In this document: one piece after another, positions 17,114 through 27,835 of the stretch
Numbering within the stretch: position 1 is the stretch's first letter
How the letters are laid out: every line of letters starts with the position of its first letter
Source of the DNA: Gammaproteobacteria bacterium 54_18_T64
GTDB taxonomy: Bacteria > Pseudomonadota > Gammaproteobacteria > Pseudomonadales > Porticoccaceae
Length of the DNA stretch: 64,000 nucleotides
Reading direction: 5' to 3'
Assembly (NCBI GenBank): GCA_002162825.1
Contig: MAAU01000096.1
Span: forward strand, 46,326 to 110,325
Notes under the pieces: generated by a model
The model's input: only the letters and a program-made list of their open reading frames with translations
The model's database searches: none
Told to the model about the DNA's origin: nothing
Made by a program: the position numbers and the translations under genes

Positions 17114-18247
17114 TTGCGACTATTACGATATTTCGGCTGGCCTACCCTGTTTGGCCTGATCATCGCGGCCACCGTCATCACTCTCTTTCCACAATTTATT
17201 GGCGACAATCACTCTTCAGCACAAAACCCTAGCTTTAAAACACTTATCGCACCACCAACTAAGCTGGTCACCTCTTACGCTAGCGCTGTGCGCAGGGCCG
17301 CACCCTCCGTGGTCAATATTTATACTCGCACCCGAGCCACCCATCCCCTGGCTGATGATCCTGTTTTTCAGCGTTTTATCGGCGGCAGTAATATGCCACA
17401 GCGACAGCGCATGGAATCTTCACTGGGCTCTGGCGTGATTGTCGATGCACGGGGCTTTATTCTCACCAACCACCACGTGGTCGCCGGTGCCGAAGAAATC
17501 GTGGCCCTGCTCTACGACGGTCGCGAGGCACGCGCGACCGTCGTCGGCACCGACAGAGATTCCGATCTCGCGGTACTAAAGATCGACCTCGACCAGCTTT
17601 CAGCCATTCCCCGTGCCAGCGAGGATGATCGGGTCAAGACAGAAATTGGCGATATTGTGCTGGCCATCGGCAACCCCTTTGGCATCGGTCAATCGATTTC
17701 CCAAGGCATTATCAGCGCCACCGGGCGCAACGGACTGAACCTCAATCGCTACGAGAATTTTCTGCAAACCGACGCCGCCATCAACCCCGGCAATTCCGGG
17801 GGCGCACTGATCGACGTCTACGGCAACCTGGTGGGTATCAATTCCGCGACGTTAAATGAAACCTCCTTCGTCGGTATCAGCTTTGCCATTCCCGCCGACA
17901 TGGCCATCAAGGTACTCGAAGACATTATCACCCATGGTCGGGTAATTCGCGGCTGGCTCGGTGTCCAGGTGCAGCAACTGGACCCATCCATCGCCGCCCA
18001 GCTGGAACTGTCGCCGCCCTCTGCGCTAGTGATCACCGCTGTGCCCATCCACGGACCCGCCCATAATAGCGGCCTGCAACCTGGCGACATCATCACCCAC
18101 ATCAACGGTCAGGCGGTCAGCGATGGCTCCAGTGAAATTGATCTGATCGCCGACCTCGCACCGGGCGACCCCATAGAACTGCGGATTATTCGCAAGGACC
18201 TATGGTTGACGATCAAGGCCATTGCGGGCATCCGCCCGCCGAGTTAA
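17114..18247 (+). CDS. DegS/AlgW-type periplasmic serine protease
   Basis: A membrane-anchored HtrA-family protease that in relatives cuts the anti-sigma factor RseA/MucA when misfolded outer-membrane proteins bind its PDZ domain. Residues about 8-30 form the anchor helix. The catalytic triad is complete: His in TNHHVV, Asp in RDSDLAVLK and Ser in NPGNSGGAL. One PDZ domain follows (RGWLGVQV to the end), matching DegS rather than the two-PDZ DegP/DegQ. The start is a TTG with a weak GGCGGA site. Position upstream of hisC-hisD-hisG-murA matches algW of Pseudomonas, hence the AlgW comparison. No MucA or sigma-E gene is in view. Confidence 0.92.
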   Translation: MRLLRYFGWPTLFGLIIAATVITLFPQFIGDNHSSAQNPSFKTLIAPPTKLVTSYASAVRRAAPSVVNIYTRTRATHPLADDPVFQRFIGGSNMPQRQRMESSLGSGVIVDARGFILTNHHVVAGAEEIVALLYDGREARATVVGTDRDSDLAVLKIDLDQLSAIPRASEDDRVKTEIGDIVLAIGNPFGIGQSISQGIISATGRNGLNLNRYENFLQTDAAINPGNSGGALIDVYGNLVGINSATLNETSFVGISFAIPADMAIKVLEDIITHGRVIRGWLGVQVQQLDPSIAAQLELSPPSALVITAVPIHGPAHNSGLQPGDIITHINGQAVSDGSSEIDLIADLAPGDPIELRIIRKDLWLTIKAIAGIRPPS

Positions 18248-18269
18248 GGGGCTCTAAGTAGGGGTCCGT

Positions 18270-19331
18270 TCAGTTAATTATTTCTGTCAGCGCCGTCAAC
18301 AACAGGGCAATTTGCTGCGGCGTACCAACGGTAATACGCAAAAATTGCTCGATGCGCGCAGCGCCAAAGTGTCGCACAATAATATTGCGCTCACGCAGCG
18401 CCGTCATTAAATACTCACCGCTATAGTCGCGGTGGCGAGCCAGGGCAAAGTTCGCGGCCGATGGAATCACCTCAAAGCCCAACTTTTCGAGGGCCTCAAC
18501 CAGCGTCTCGCGACCGGCAATCACCGCGTCACAGGTCTGCTGGAAATACGCCTCATCGGCAAAGGCCGCGACACCCCCGGCAATGGCCAGACGACTCACC
18601 GGATAGGAGTTAAAGCTATTTTTAATACGCTCGAGAGCTTCAATAAGCTCCGGCTGGCCAATGGCAAAACCCAGTCTCAAGCCCGCCAGCGAGCGCGACT
18701 TCGACAGGGTTTGAATCACCAGCAAATTATCAAACTCTTCGACCAGGGCAATGGCGCTATCGCCACCAAAATCAATATAGGCCTCGTCCACGCACACCAC
18801 CGAATCCGGGTTGCGGCGCAGTAGCGAAGCGATGCTGTCGAGGGACAACAGGCGCCCGGTCGGCGCATTGGGGTTGGGGAAGATAATCCCGCCATTGGGC
18901 ACGAGGTAATCATCCACGGCAATTTCGAAGCTGCCGGTGAGCGGGATTTTGCGCTCTTCAATATCGTACAAACCGCAATAAACCGGATAAAAACTGTAGG
19001 TAATATCGGGAAAAAGCAGGGGTTTGCCGTGGCGGAACAGGCCATTAAAGGCGTGGGCCAGCACCTCATCGGAACCATTGCCGACAAAAACCTGCCTGAT
19101 ATCAACATTGTGATAATCGGCAATCGTCTGCTTTAGTGCATCCGCATTGGGCGGCGGATAGAGGCGCAGCTCATCACCCAGCTCGGCCTTAATCGCCTCG
19201 GCCACCCGTGGCGAGGGGCCATAGGGGTTTTCATTGGTGTTGAGCTTGACCAGATTGTCGACCCGGGGCTGCTCACCCGGCACATAGGGTTCGAGCTCAC
19301 TAACAAAATCGCTCCACAGACGCCGAGTCAT
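18270..19331 (-). CDS. hisC: Histidinol-phosphate aminotransferase
   Basis: A PLP-dependent enzyme that transfers the amino group from glutamate to imidazole-acetol phosphate in histidine synthesis. At 353 residues it is a typical class-I/II fold. Visible motifs are [11 protein letters not shown] near residue 31, VGNGSDEVL for cofactor phosphate binding, the FPNPNAPTG block, [12 protein letters not shown] and the Schiff-base lysine in [16 protein letters not shown]. It is the last gene of hisG-hisD-hisC and ends about 20 bases from the convergent protease gene. A short AT-rich spacer separates it from hisD. Confidence 0.95.
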   Translation of the reverse strand: MTRRLWSDFVSELEPYVPGEQPRVDNLVKLNTNENPYGPSPRVAEAIKAELGDELRLYPPPNADALKQTIADYHNVDIRQVFVGNGSDEVLAHAFNGLFRHGKPLLFPDITYSFYPVYCGLYDIEERKIPLTGSFEIAVDDYLVPNGGIIFPNPNAPTGRLLSLDSIASLLRRNPDSVVCVDEAYIDFGGDSAIALVEEFDNLLVIQTLSKSRSLAGLRLGFAIGQPELIEALERIKNSFNSYPVSRLAIAGGVAAFADEAYFQQTCDAVIAGRETLVEALEKLGFEVIPSAANFALARHRDYSGEYLMTALRERNIIVRHFGAARIEQFLRITVGTPQQIALLLTALTEIIN

Positions 19332-19367
19332 CGTTTCACCACTTAATTGATCTATTTATTTAATTAA

Positions 19368-20669
19368 TTAACGCCGATAGTCGGCGGAACGCGCGTGGGC
19401 CTCGAGGGATTCACAGCGCGCCAGCACTGCAGCAGTGTCGGCCAGTTTTGCCGCGCCCTCTGGAGAGCAGGCAATTATCGAAGTGCGCTTCTGGAAATCG
19501 TAAACACCCAGGGGCGATGAAAAGCGCGCCGTGGTCGAGGTCGGCAACACGTGATTGGGGCCCGCGCAGTAATCACCCAGCGCCTCCGGTGTGTGACGAC
19601 CCAGGAACACCGCACCGGCATGACGAATGTCTGCCAGCATGGCGTCGGGATCGGCCACCGATAGCTCCAGGTGTTCCGGCGCAATGCGATTGGATATACG
19701 CACGGCCTCGTCGAGATCGGCGACCACAATCAAGGCACCACGGCCATTAATCGAGGCCTTAATAATCTCCCGCCGCGGCATCTCGGCCAGCAACTTTTCC
19801 ATACTCGCCAACACAGCCTGTAGGAAGTCGGCATCGGGGCTGATTAAAATCGATTGGGCCTGCTCATCGTGCTCGGCCTGAGAAAACAGATCCATGGCGA
19901 TCCAGTCGGGCGATGTTTGCCCATCGCAGATCACCAGAATTTCAGAGGGCCCGGCAACCATATCCAGACCCACTTCGCCAAACACCGCCCTTTTGGCCGT
20001 GGCGACATAAATATTGCCGGGGCCAACCACCTTGTCAACTTTGGGAATGGTTTGCGTACCGTAGGCCAGTGCGGCAACGGCCTGGGCACCACCGACGGTA
20101 AAGACTCTATCGACACCGGCAATTGCCGCGGCCGCTAGTACAGCCGGGTTTAAATTGCCATCGGGGGCCGGTACCACCATGATAATTTCATCAACACCGG
20201 CGACCTTCGCCGGCAGGGCATTCATCAGCACTGAAGAGGGGTAACTCGCCTTACCACCGGGCACATAAATGCCGACGCGCTGCAGAGGGGTGATTTTCTG
20301 ACCCAATACCGTGCCATCAGCTTCACTGTACTGCCAGGATTGCTGTGTCTGATGCTCGTGATAACTACGAATACGTGCGGCCGCGGTTTCTAATGCCTCG
20401 CGTTGTTCTAGGGGTAAACTCAGCAGCGCCTGCTGCAAGGCTTCACTGCCAATCTCTAGCTCTGCACCAGAAGCAAGCTCGCGGCGATCAAAACGGCGCG
20501 TGTATTCGAGCACAGCCTTATCGCCCTCACTGCGCACGGCGGCGATAATCTCAGCCACGACCGCGACGACATCGCCTTCAAATTCAGGCTGCCAGGCAAG
20601 CAATTGATCGAGGCGTGTGCCGAACGTGTCAGCGGCAGCATCCAGCATTAAGGGCTTGAGCTCGCTCAC
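19368..20669 (-). CDS. hisD: Histidinol dehydrogenase
   Basis: HisD is a zinc- and NAD-dependent enzyme that performs the last two oxidations from L-histidinol to L-histidine. The 433-residue protein carries [23 protein letters not shown] (read in two parts near residue 130), [25 protein letters not shown], the [12 protein letters not shown] zinc-binding block and the C-terminal APEHLEL and GPNHVLPT segments. Its ATG overlaps the hisG stop by four bases, so translation is probably coupled. Confidence 0.97.
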   Translation of the reverse strand: MSELKPLMLDAAADTFGTRLDQLLAWQPEFEGDVVAVVAEIIAAVRSEGDKAVLEYTRRFDRRELASGAELEIGSEALQQALLSLPLEQREALETAAARIRSYHEHQTQQSWQYSEADGTVLGQKITPLQRVGIYVPGGKASYPSSVLMNALPAKVAGVDEIIMVVPAPDGNLNPAVLAAAAIAGVDRVFTVGGAQAVAALAYGTQTIPKVDKVVGPGNIYVATAKRAVFGEVGLDMVAGPSEILVICDGQTSPDWIAMDLFSQAEHDEQAQSILISPDADFLQAVLASMEKLLAEMPRREIIKASINGRGALIVVADLDEAVRISNRIAPEHLELSVADPDAMLADIRHAGAVFLGRHTPEALGDYCAGPNHVLPTSTTARFSSPLGVYDFQKRTSIIACSPEGAAKLADTAAVLARCESLEAHARSADYRR

Positions 20670-21328
20670 GTGCTCGCCGCCTCACTTTCACTTTGGGCAC
20701 GGGCGGCAACCAGACTGGAGAAACCTTCGAGCAGGGGCTGAATCAGTTTATGCTTGATTTTCAGCGCACCCTTATTGACGATCAGCCGCGAGCTGACATC
20801 GCCAATCAACTCGCGAGGCTCAAGACCATTGGCTTTCAGAGTATTGCCGGTGTCGACGATGTCGACGATCTCATCGCAGAGCTCGATCAGTGGCGCCAAC
20901 TCCATGGCTCCGTAGAGTTTGATAATGTCAGCCTGTAGACCTTTTTCGGCGTAGTAGCGTCTTGCCACGTTGACGTATTTGGTGGCCACGCGAATGCGGC
21001 CCGTCACCGGGGCGGCACCCACCATCCCCGCCGTCATTAAACGACAGCGCGAAATACCCAGGTCAATGGGCTCGTAGTAACCATCATCACCATTTTCAAG
21101 CAGGGTATCTTTACCGGCAATACCGAGATCGGCGGCACCAAATTGCACGTAAGTCGGCACATCCGTGCCGCGCAAGACCAACAGACGAATATCCTCGCGG
21201 TTGGTGGCAAACATCAATTTGCGACTGCTGGCAATATCTTCACTGGGCACAATGCCCACCTCCGCCAGCAGTGGCAGGGTTTCTTTAAGAATGCGCCCCT
21301 TGGTGAGCGCGATCGTCAACTGACTCAT
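20666..21328 (-). CDS. hisG: ATP phosphoribosyltransferase, short form
   Basis: HisG joins ATP and PRPP in the first, feedback-controlled step of histidine synthesis. At 220 residues this is the short form, which contains the catalytic domains ([33 protein letters not shown] and the PRPP-site [15 protein letters not shown]) but lacks the C-terminal regulatory domain. Short HisG enzymes known so far work only with the partner HisZ, a histidyl-tRNA-synthetase-like protein. No hisZ lies in this window. It leads the hisG-hisD-hisC cluster downstream of murA, as in Pseudomonas. Confidence 0.96.
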   Translation of the reverse strand: MSQLTIALTKGRILKETLPLLAEVGIVPSEDIASSRKLMFATNREDIRLLVLRGTDVPTYVQFGAADLGIAGKDTLLENGDDGYYEPIDLGISRCRLMTAGMVGAAPVTGRIRVATKYVNVARRYYAEKGLQADIIKLYGAMELAPLIELCDEIVDIVDTGNTLKANGLEPRELIGDVSSRLIVNKGALKIKHKLIQPLLEGFSSLVAARAQSESEAAST

Positions 21329-21400
21329 GATTCAATCACTTCAATTAATAGACCCATGCTGATGGGCTCATGTCATGGACTCTAGCGGCACAAACCCGCC

Positions 21401-22738
<1,338 letters not shown>

Positions 22739-22789
22739 TTAAGTTTGAACAACTGAAACTCGGCAAAGCGCCAGTCCGTGATGTAGCGC

Positions 22790-23026
22790 TCAAGCAGCCT
22801 GCCATTCGGCTGGCGTGCAGAGCTTCATGTTCACCGCGTGCACCGCACCCGAGGCAATTTGCTCGGTCAGGGCCGCATAAACTAACTGCTGGCGCTGCAC
22901 CGCACGCTTGCCCGCAAACACCTCGCCAATGACGGTTACGTTGAGGTGGGAGCCGTCACTCTCAACGCTGATTTCACAATCGAGCAGAGCGGCCTGTAAT
23001 AAACGTTTTATTTCTTCAATATCCAT
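22790..23026 (-). CDS. ibaG: BolA-family protein IbaG
   Basis: A 78-residue BolA-like protein (YrbA/IbaG), known in E. coli as an acid-responsive partner of monothiol glutaredoxins in iron-sulfur handling. The family layout is seen in the helix at the start (IEEIKRLLQAAL), the SHLNVTVIGEVFAGKRAVQRQQLVY core and the C-terminal AVHAVNMKLCTPAEW with a Cys. The usual gene order is ibaG between murA and the mla operon, which is preserved on the murA side. It starts three bases after the mlaC stop, so the two genes are co-transcribed. Confidence 0.93.
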   Translation of the reverse strand: MDIEEIKRLLQAALLDCEISVESDGSHLNVTVIGEVFAGKRAVQRQQLVYAALTEQIASGAVHAVNMKLCTPAEWQAA

Positions 23027-23029
23027 GCG

Positions 23030-23716
23030 TTACCCGTTGTTGTAGCCACTGCCCCAGCTGGCAATAACCTTATCGATGTCACCCTCATTCTTTTCTGAGG
23101 CATCGACAAATTGTTTCCTAAAACTTTTGCCCATATTAATGCCGTTAATCACCACATTAATTACTTTCCACTGTCCGTTTTTAAAACCCATCGTATAGGC
23201 CAGAGGGTAGGAGGCATCATCACCCGCTATCAACTGGCGCACCGTCACCTTGCGTTTTTCACCAACAGGCTCAGCCGGCAACAGCACAATTTCCTGGCTA
23301 CTGTAACTCAATAAACCACGGCCATAAGTATCCACCAGGCCGGAGCGAAAGGTCTCAACAAAGAGGGCTTTTTGCTCGCTACTGGCATTTTTGCCATAGC
23401 CACCCATGACCTTTAGGGCAATCCAGTCAAAATCGACGACCCCACCCAAAATGCTATCGACCTGATCAAGAAAGCAATCGAAGTGCTGAGCTTTGAGCTT
23501 CTCATCGGCACTATCATCCCGACCAGCGCGATGGCGTTCAATTTCCGCTAACACATCCACCGTCACCGTCTCAATGATCTGAGAGGGTGTGAGGGCTGCG
23601 TCCTCAACAGAAGTTTCGGGAGCAGAACAACTGGCTTGCACCTGGGCAGTGAACAGTAAGCTCATCCAGCAGAGCGCCAACACTGTCAACCTGGCCTGTA
23701 ATATTTTCACTAACAT
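23030..23716 (-). CDS. mlaC: Phospholipid-binding protein MlaC
   Basis: MlaC is a soluble periplasmic carrier that ferries phospholipid between the outer-membrane MlaA complex and the inner-membrane MlaFEDB transporter. The precursor has a signal peptide (LVKILQARLTVLALCWMSLLF...VQAS) and the tandem helix-sheet ABC-transporter auxiliary fold, with VDFDWIALKVMGGYGKNAS and the NGINMGKSFRKQF end. I start at the ATG preceded by AGGAAG; a GTG 16 codons upstream would put extra residues before the signal. mlaF, mlaE, mlaD and mlaB, its usual neighbours, are not here. Confidence 0.92.
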   Translation of the reverse strand: MLVKILQARLTVLALCWMSLLFTAQVQASCSAPETSVEDAALTPSQIIETVTVDVLAEIERHRAGRDDSADEKLKAQHFDCFLDQVDSILGGVVDFDWIALKVMGGYGKNASSEQKALFVETFRSGLVDTYGRGLLSYSSQEIVLLPAEPVGEKRKVTVRQLIAGDDASYPLAYTMGFKNGQWKVINVVINGINMGKSFRKQFVDASEKNEGDIDKVIASWGSGYNNG

Positions 23717-24023
23717 AGTCCTTACTTCCTGTTTTACCCGCGCCGAAGGCGCACACTTTGCCACACAAGCAACACTGTCACTTTGCCCAAGCCTTCACTA
23801 TCGTTGGACAAAGGCAATCCCTTAAAAAGACAACGGCCGCACCAACAAGTGCCATTCTTCGACCCCAAAAAAACGCAAACTGACTGACTTTTTGGGCCGC
23901 GCACTATACCATCCCCGACCTGCTTTTGCGACTTGCGCCCAGCGCCAGAACGATGGTCTGCGCCAGCGTTTTTTACACCGCAAAAACCACCTTTAGCCGC
24001 AGTAAAAGGAAGACCAACGAGCG

Positions 24024-25016
24024 ATGAATGAACTACTGCCTGCCTACATGGCAATCGTTGCCGGCCTTATTGGCCTGGTGTGGGGCGCCGACCGTTTTGT
24101 CATCGGGGCCGCCAGCGCGGCGAAAAACTTTGGTATCTCACCGATGGTGATCGGACTCACCATCGTTTCAATCGGCACCTCCGCCCCCGAGATCATAGTC
24201 TCCATCAACGCCGCACTGGAAGGTTCCGGCGCCCTCGCGGTGGGCAATGCCCTGGGCAGCAATTTGGCCAATATCGGCCTGGTGCTCGGTATCACAGCCC
24301 TCATCGCGCCACTGCCCGCCCAACGCCACCTGATCTTTCAAGAGGGACCGGTCTTACTCTTCGTCACCGCACTAGTGGGCTACTGCCTCTACGACCAGTT
24401 ATTGGGCCGTACCGAAAGCCTACTGATGCTAGCCTTGATTCCCCTCTTGCTGTGGGTAACGGTGAAATACAAGGTCCAGCACCCCAATGCCGAGGAGCTT
24501 GCCGAGGCGGACGACATCGTCACCACCTCCAGCGCCGCTGCGGCGACGTGGTTTATTATTGGCCTGCTGGTGATGCTGGTCAGCTCCAAAATCCTGGTTT
24601 GGGGGGCGATCACCACGGCCGCTGAAATGGGCATTAGCGAACTGGTCATCGGTTTAACCGTGGTTGCCATCGGCACCAGCCTGCCCGAACTTGCCGCCTC
24701 CGTAACCAGTGCCCTGCGTGGCCATCACGACATCGCCATCGGCAATATCTTTGGCTCCAACCTCTTCAACTTCCTGGCGGTGATGCCCATCGCCGGTGCC
24801 ATCGCCCCTCTGCACCTGGACAGCGCGGTGTTTTACCGCGATTTCCTCTCCGTCACTGCCCTTACCCTGCTACTTATCGGCACCATTGTCTTCTTTTACA
24901 TACGAAACAAAGGGGCTAAGAATGGCGCCACCGGCATTTATCTATCACGCAAATTCGGTGCGCTGATGCTGCTCCTCTATGTCCTGTATTTTGCCCTTCT
25001 CCTGCCAAGCAGCTGA
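24024..25016 (+). CDS. yrbG: Calcium/sodium antiporter YrbG
   Basis: An inner-membrane cation exchanger of the CaCA superfamily with about ten transmembrane helices. The two inverted alpha-repeats are visible: the first as VIGLTIVSIGTSAPEIIVSINAAL...GNALGSNLANIG and the second as VIGLTVVAIGTSLPELAASVTSAL...GNIFGSNLFNFL, where the Glu and Asn residues form the ion path. It starts divergently from mlaC across a gene-free gap of about 300 bases and leads the block that continues to kdsD. In E. coli, yrbG lies between mlaF and kdsD, so the right-hand context is kept while the mla side is lost. Which ion is moved physiologically is unknown. Confidence 0.93.
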   Translation: MNELLPAYMAIVAGLIGLVWGADRFVIGAASAAKNFGISPMVIGLTIVSIGTSAPEIIVSINAALEGSGALAVGNALGSNLANIGLVLGITALIAPLPAQRHLIFQEGPVLLFVTALVGYCLYDQLLGRTESLLMLALIPLLLWVTVKYKVQHPNAEELAEADDIVTTSSAAAATWFIIGLLVMLVSSKILVWGAITTAAEMGISELVIGLTVVAIGTSLPELAASVTSALRGHHDIAIGNIFGSNLFNFLAVMPIAGAIAPLHLDSAVFYRDFLSVTALTLLLIGTIVFFYIRNKGAKNGATGIYLSRKFGALMLLLYVLYFALLLPSS

Positions 25017-25076
25017 CCTTGCCATGATCGACCGTTATACTGCCCTTCATCCGAACCCAAGCAGGAAGCTGCAGCA

Positions 25077-26048
25077 ATGATTGACTACGACTTTAGCGCC
25101 TCGGCTCTGCGCACCGTACAGCGCGAAGCCGACGCCGTTGCGGCACTGACATCACGCATCGATAGCAATTTCACCCGGGCCTGCCAGCTCATCATTAACT
25201 GCAGCGGCCGCATTATCGTTAGCGGCATGGGTAAGTCGGGACATATTGGCAATAAAATCGCCTCGACACTGGCCAGCACCGGCTCACCGGCTTTCTTTGT
25301 CCATCCCGGTGAAGCCAGCCACGGCGACCTCGGCATGATCACCCGCGACGACGTCGTCATCGCCATTTCCAACTCGGGCAACACCGCCGAAGTCGTCACC
25401 CTTTTACCACTGATCAAGCGTCTCGACATTCCCCTGATCAGCATGACCGGCGATCGACAATCAACCCTGGCCGAAGCTGCCGATGTCAATCTCGACATCA
25501 GCGTCGAAGAGGAAGCCTGCCCCCTTAACCTCGCGCCAACGACCAGCACCACCGTTACCCTGGTAATGGGTGACGCCCTGGCCATAGCCCTGCTCGAAGC
25601 TCGCGGCTTCACGGCCGAAGATTTCGCCTTCTCCCACCCTGGCGGTGCATTGGGCCGCAAGCTTCTGCTGCGGGTTTGCGACATTATGCACAGCGGCGAT
25701 GAAGTACCCCGCGTCACCAAAAGCACCCTGCTGAAAGATGCCCTGCTGGAAATGACCGCCAAGGGCTTTGGCCTCACCACCGTGGTCGACGAGAAAAATG
25801 CCTTGATCGGCGTTTTTACCGATGGCGATTTACGCCGCGTGGTCGACAATAAAATCGACATCAACAGCGCGCACATCGGCGAGGTGATGACTCCCGGCGG
25901 CAATGCCATCGACGCCAACCTTCTCGCCGCCCAGGCGCTGAATATCATGGAAAGTAAGAAGATAACCGCCCTGGTGGTCGAAGACGGTGCCCACCACCCC
26001 CTTGGCGTCCTACACATGCACGACATACTGCGTGCCGGCGTCATCTAA
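25077..26048 (+). CDS. kdsD: D-arabinose 5-phosphate isomerase KdsD
   Basis: KdsD converts D-ribulose 5-phosphate to D-arabinose 5-phosphate, the first step in making KDO for lipopolysaccharide. The 323-residue protein has an N-terminal sugar-isomerase (SIS) domain with VSGMGKSGHIGNKIASTLASTG, FVHPGEASHGDLGMI and SNSGNTAEVV, and two C-terminal CBS domains (from about residue 205), which end in HMHDILRAG. Both length and order match the family. A long antisense frame across it is a shadow. It is the first of kdsD-kdsC-lptC-lptA-lptB. Confidence 0.96.
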   Translation: MIDYDFSASALRTVQREADAVAALTSRIDSNFTRACQLIINCSGRIIVSGMGKSGHIGNKIASTLASTGSPAFFVHPGEASHGDLGMITRDDVVIAISNSGNTAEVVTLLPLIKRLDIPLISMTGDRQSTLAEAADVNLDISVEEEACPLNLAPTTSTTVTLVMGDALAIALLEARGFTAEDFAFSHPGGALGRKLLLRVCDIMHSGDEVPRVTKSTLLKDALLEMTAKGFGLTTVVDEKNALIGVFTDGDLRRVVDNKIDINSAHIGEVMTPGGNAIDANLLAAQALNIMESKKITALVVEDGAHHPLGVLHMHDILRAGVI

Positions 26049-26075
26049 CCCGCGCCATCTCGACGGAAGCCAACA

Positions 26076-26603
26076 ATGAATCTTGCCCATAGCCAACTCG
26101 CCGCCAAAAAAATCCGCCTGCTGGTGCTCGATGTCGACGGCGTACTCACCGATGGCAGCATCTACTACGGCAATAGCGGTGACGAACTCAAGGCCTTTAA
26201 CATTCAGGACGGTCTCGGTATTAAATTATTACAGGGAGCCGGTATTGAGGTCGCGATTATTACCGGGCGCAGCTCTAAACTACTATCGCGACGCAGCGAC
26301 GAACTCGGTATTGAGCGCGTCATTCAGGGTCGCGAAGACAAGTTGACCGCACTTAATGAGCTTCTGGTAGATGGCTCCTACGAGCTCGATGAGATTGCCT
26401 ATATGGGTGATGATTTACCCGATTTGGCGGTGATCCGCCGCGTCGGCCTGGGTATGACCGTGGCCAACGCCAGCACCACCGTTGCCGAGCACGCCTCCTG
26501 GCAGGCAAACCGAGACGGCGGCCGTGGCGCCGTGCGCGAAGCCGCCGAATTTATCCTCCAGGCCCAGGACAAATTCGAGCAAGCCATTGCACCCTTCCTT
26601 TAA
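26076..26603 (+). CDS. kdsC: KDO 8-phosphate phosphatase KdsC
   Basis: KdsC removes the phosphate from KDO 8-phosphate. It is a tetrameric HAD phosphatase without a cap domain. The catalytic aspartates lie in LVLDVDGVLTDG near residue 17, the Thr motif is IITGRSS, the Lys is in QGREDKLTAL, and the acidic pair is in YMGDDLPDLAVI. At 175 residues it is normal for the family. It lies 27 bases after kdsD and 40 bases before lptC. Confidence 0.96.
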   Translation: MNLAHSQLAAKKIRLLVLDVDGVLTDGSIYYGNSGDELKAFNIQDGLGIKLLQGAGIEVAIITGRSSKLLSRRSDELGIERVIQGREDKLTALNELLVDGSYELDEIAYMGDDLPDLAVIRRVGLGMTVANASTTVAEHASWQANRDGGRGAVREAAEFILQAQDKFEQAIAPFL

Positions 26604-26643
26604 GCCATCCACCAGGCCCCAACAGATGCCGAGTCATTAAACC

Positions 26644-27234
26644 GTGCTCTCCATAAAAAATGCCTTGTTGGCCGGCCTGCTGATGGTCGCACTGGCGGTC
26701 TTTGTTATTTTCTGGGATGCCAAACCGGAAATTTTTATGCGCAAGAAACAAGCGCCCGTCTCCGCGCTGTCGAGTGCCGATAGCTATATGAAAAATACCG
26801 TAACCCGCAAATACAGCGCACAGGGCCGACCCGCTTTTGTACTAACCTCGATAGAGGGCGAGTATTTTCAGACCCAGAACCGCTTTATCATGGCGACACC
26901 CCAGGTCCTCGCCCACGCCAGCCAGGAAAGTAGCCAGCCCTGGCATCTAACCGCCAGGCAGAGCTCCATTCTCGACAGTGGGCAACAGGTCGACATGCAG
27001 GGCAAGGTCTACGCCTGGCAACAGGCCGGACCGAGCCCGACAACACAAAAAACCGAAATTGCCACCCCCTTCCTGAGTTATTATCCCGACAGCCAGCGCG
27101 CCACCACTGACCAATACATCTCCTTTAAAACACCGGGACACAGTATTAACGGCATCGGCTTCGAAGGTAATTTCGCCACACAAACTTATCAAATACTCTC
27201 CCGGGTCAAGGGTCGACACCATGCCTACCATTAA
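26644..27234 (+). CDS. lptC: LPS export protein LptC
   Basis: LptC is a bitopic inner-membrane protein that receives lipopolysaccharide from LptB2FG and passes it to LptA. One N-terminal transmembrane helix (ALLAGLLMVALAVFVIFW) is followed by a periplasmic beta-jellyroll rich in alternating hydrophobic strands. Typical elements are ADSYMKNTVTRKYSAQGRPAF and TPFLSYYPDSQRATTDQYI. The start codon is GTG. Its end overlaps the lptA start by 14 bases, so the two are translationally coupled. Sequence conservation in this family is low, so the call relies in part on position. Confidence 0.92.
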   Translation: MLSIKNALLAGLLMVALAVFVIFWDAKPEIFMRKKQAPVSALSSADSYMKNTVTRKYSAQGRPAFVLTSIEGEYFQTQNRFIMATPQVLAHASQESSQPWHLTARQSSILDSGQQVDMQGKVYAWQQAGPSPTTQKTEIATPFLSYYPDSQRATTDQYISFKTPGHSINGIGFEGNFATQTYQILSRVKGRHHAYH

Positions 27235-27835
27235 ATTTGCCGGCCCTGTCGCCGGCCTACTCTGCTTACTGGGCGCAATGCTCTGTACCAGCGCTACACT
27301 TGCCCTGCCCTCGGATAGACAGGCAACCATTACTGTCGAGGCCGACAGTGCGACCATCAATGAAAAAACCGGCATTACCGAATACCGAGGCGCGGTCATC
27401 ATTCAACAGGGCAGCCTACTGATCGAGGCTGAGCAGGTCACCATTTATGCCACCGACGGCCAGGCCAATAAAATCATCTGCATCGGCAAACCCGCCCACT
27501 ACCAGCAGCAACCCAATATCGAGGATGGGCTAGTCAACGCCCATGCCAATACCATTGAATACTATCTGGATAGCGACGTTATCACCCTGATCAAAAACGC
27601 CAGCCTTGAGCAACAGGGGTCGACCCTCAGGGGTGACCATATCAATTACGATTTAAAGGCCGAACTGGTCGTCGCCAAGGGCAGCGCCAATAGCCAGCAG
27701 CGGGTGCACATGGTTATCCCGGCGAGCCCTGTAGCAGAGACGCCAGTGGCAAGTCCAGTAAGCCCCCAAGCACAAGGAATAAACCAGGCCGCTTCGCCCG
27801 AAGCGGCAAACAAAGCAATAAAGGACAGCGAGTAA
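27221..27835 (+). CDS. lptA: LPS transport periplasmic protein LptA
   Basis: LptA forms the periplasmic bridge that carries lipopolysaccharide to LptDE. A signal peptide ([24 protein letters not shown]) precedes an OstA-like jellyroll with the expected [21 protein letters not shown] and [26 protein letters not shown] patterns. The last 35 residues are a Pro/Ala-rich tail that is less usual in the E. coli protein. It overlaps both neighbours: 14 bases with lptC and one base (TAATG) with lptB. Confidence 0.94.
   Translation: MPTIKFAGPVAGLLCLLGAMLCTSATLALPSDRQATITVEADSATINEKTGITEYRGAVIIQQGSLLIEAEQVTIYATDGQANKIICIGKPAHYQQQPNIEDGLVNAHANTIEYYLDSDVITLIKNASLEQQGSTLRGDHINYDLKAELVVAKGSANSQQRVHMVIPASPVAETPVASPVSPQAQGINQAASPEAANKAIKDSE

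Noticed and set aside
25085..26044. Long antisense open frame (319 codons) over kdsD
   Set aside because: It is fully antisense to a well-supported enzyme, with a Ser/Arg-rich, low-complexity composition typical of a shadow frame.
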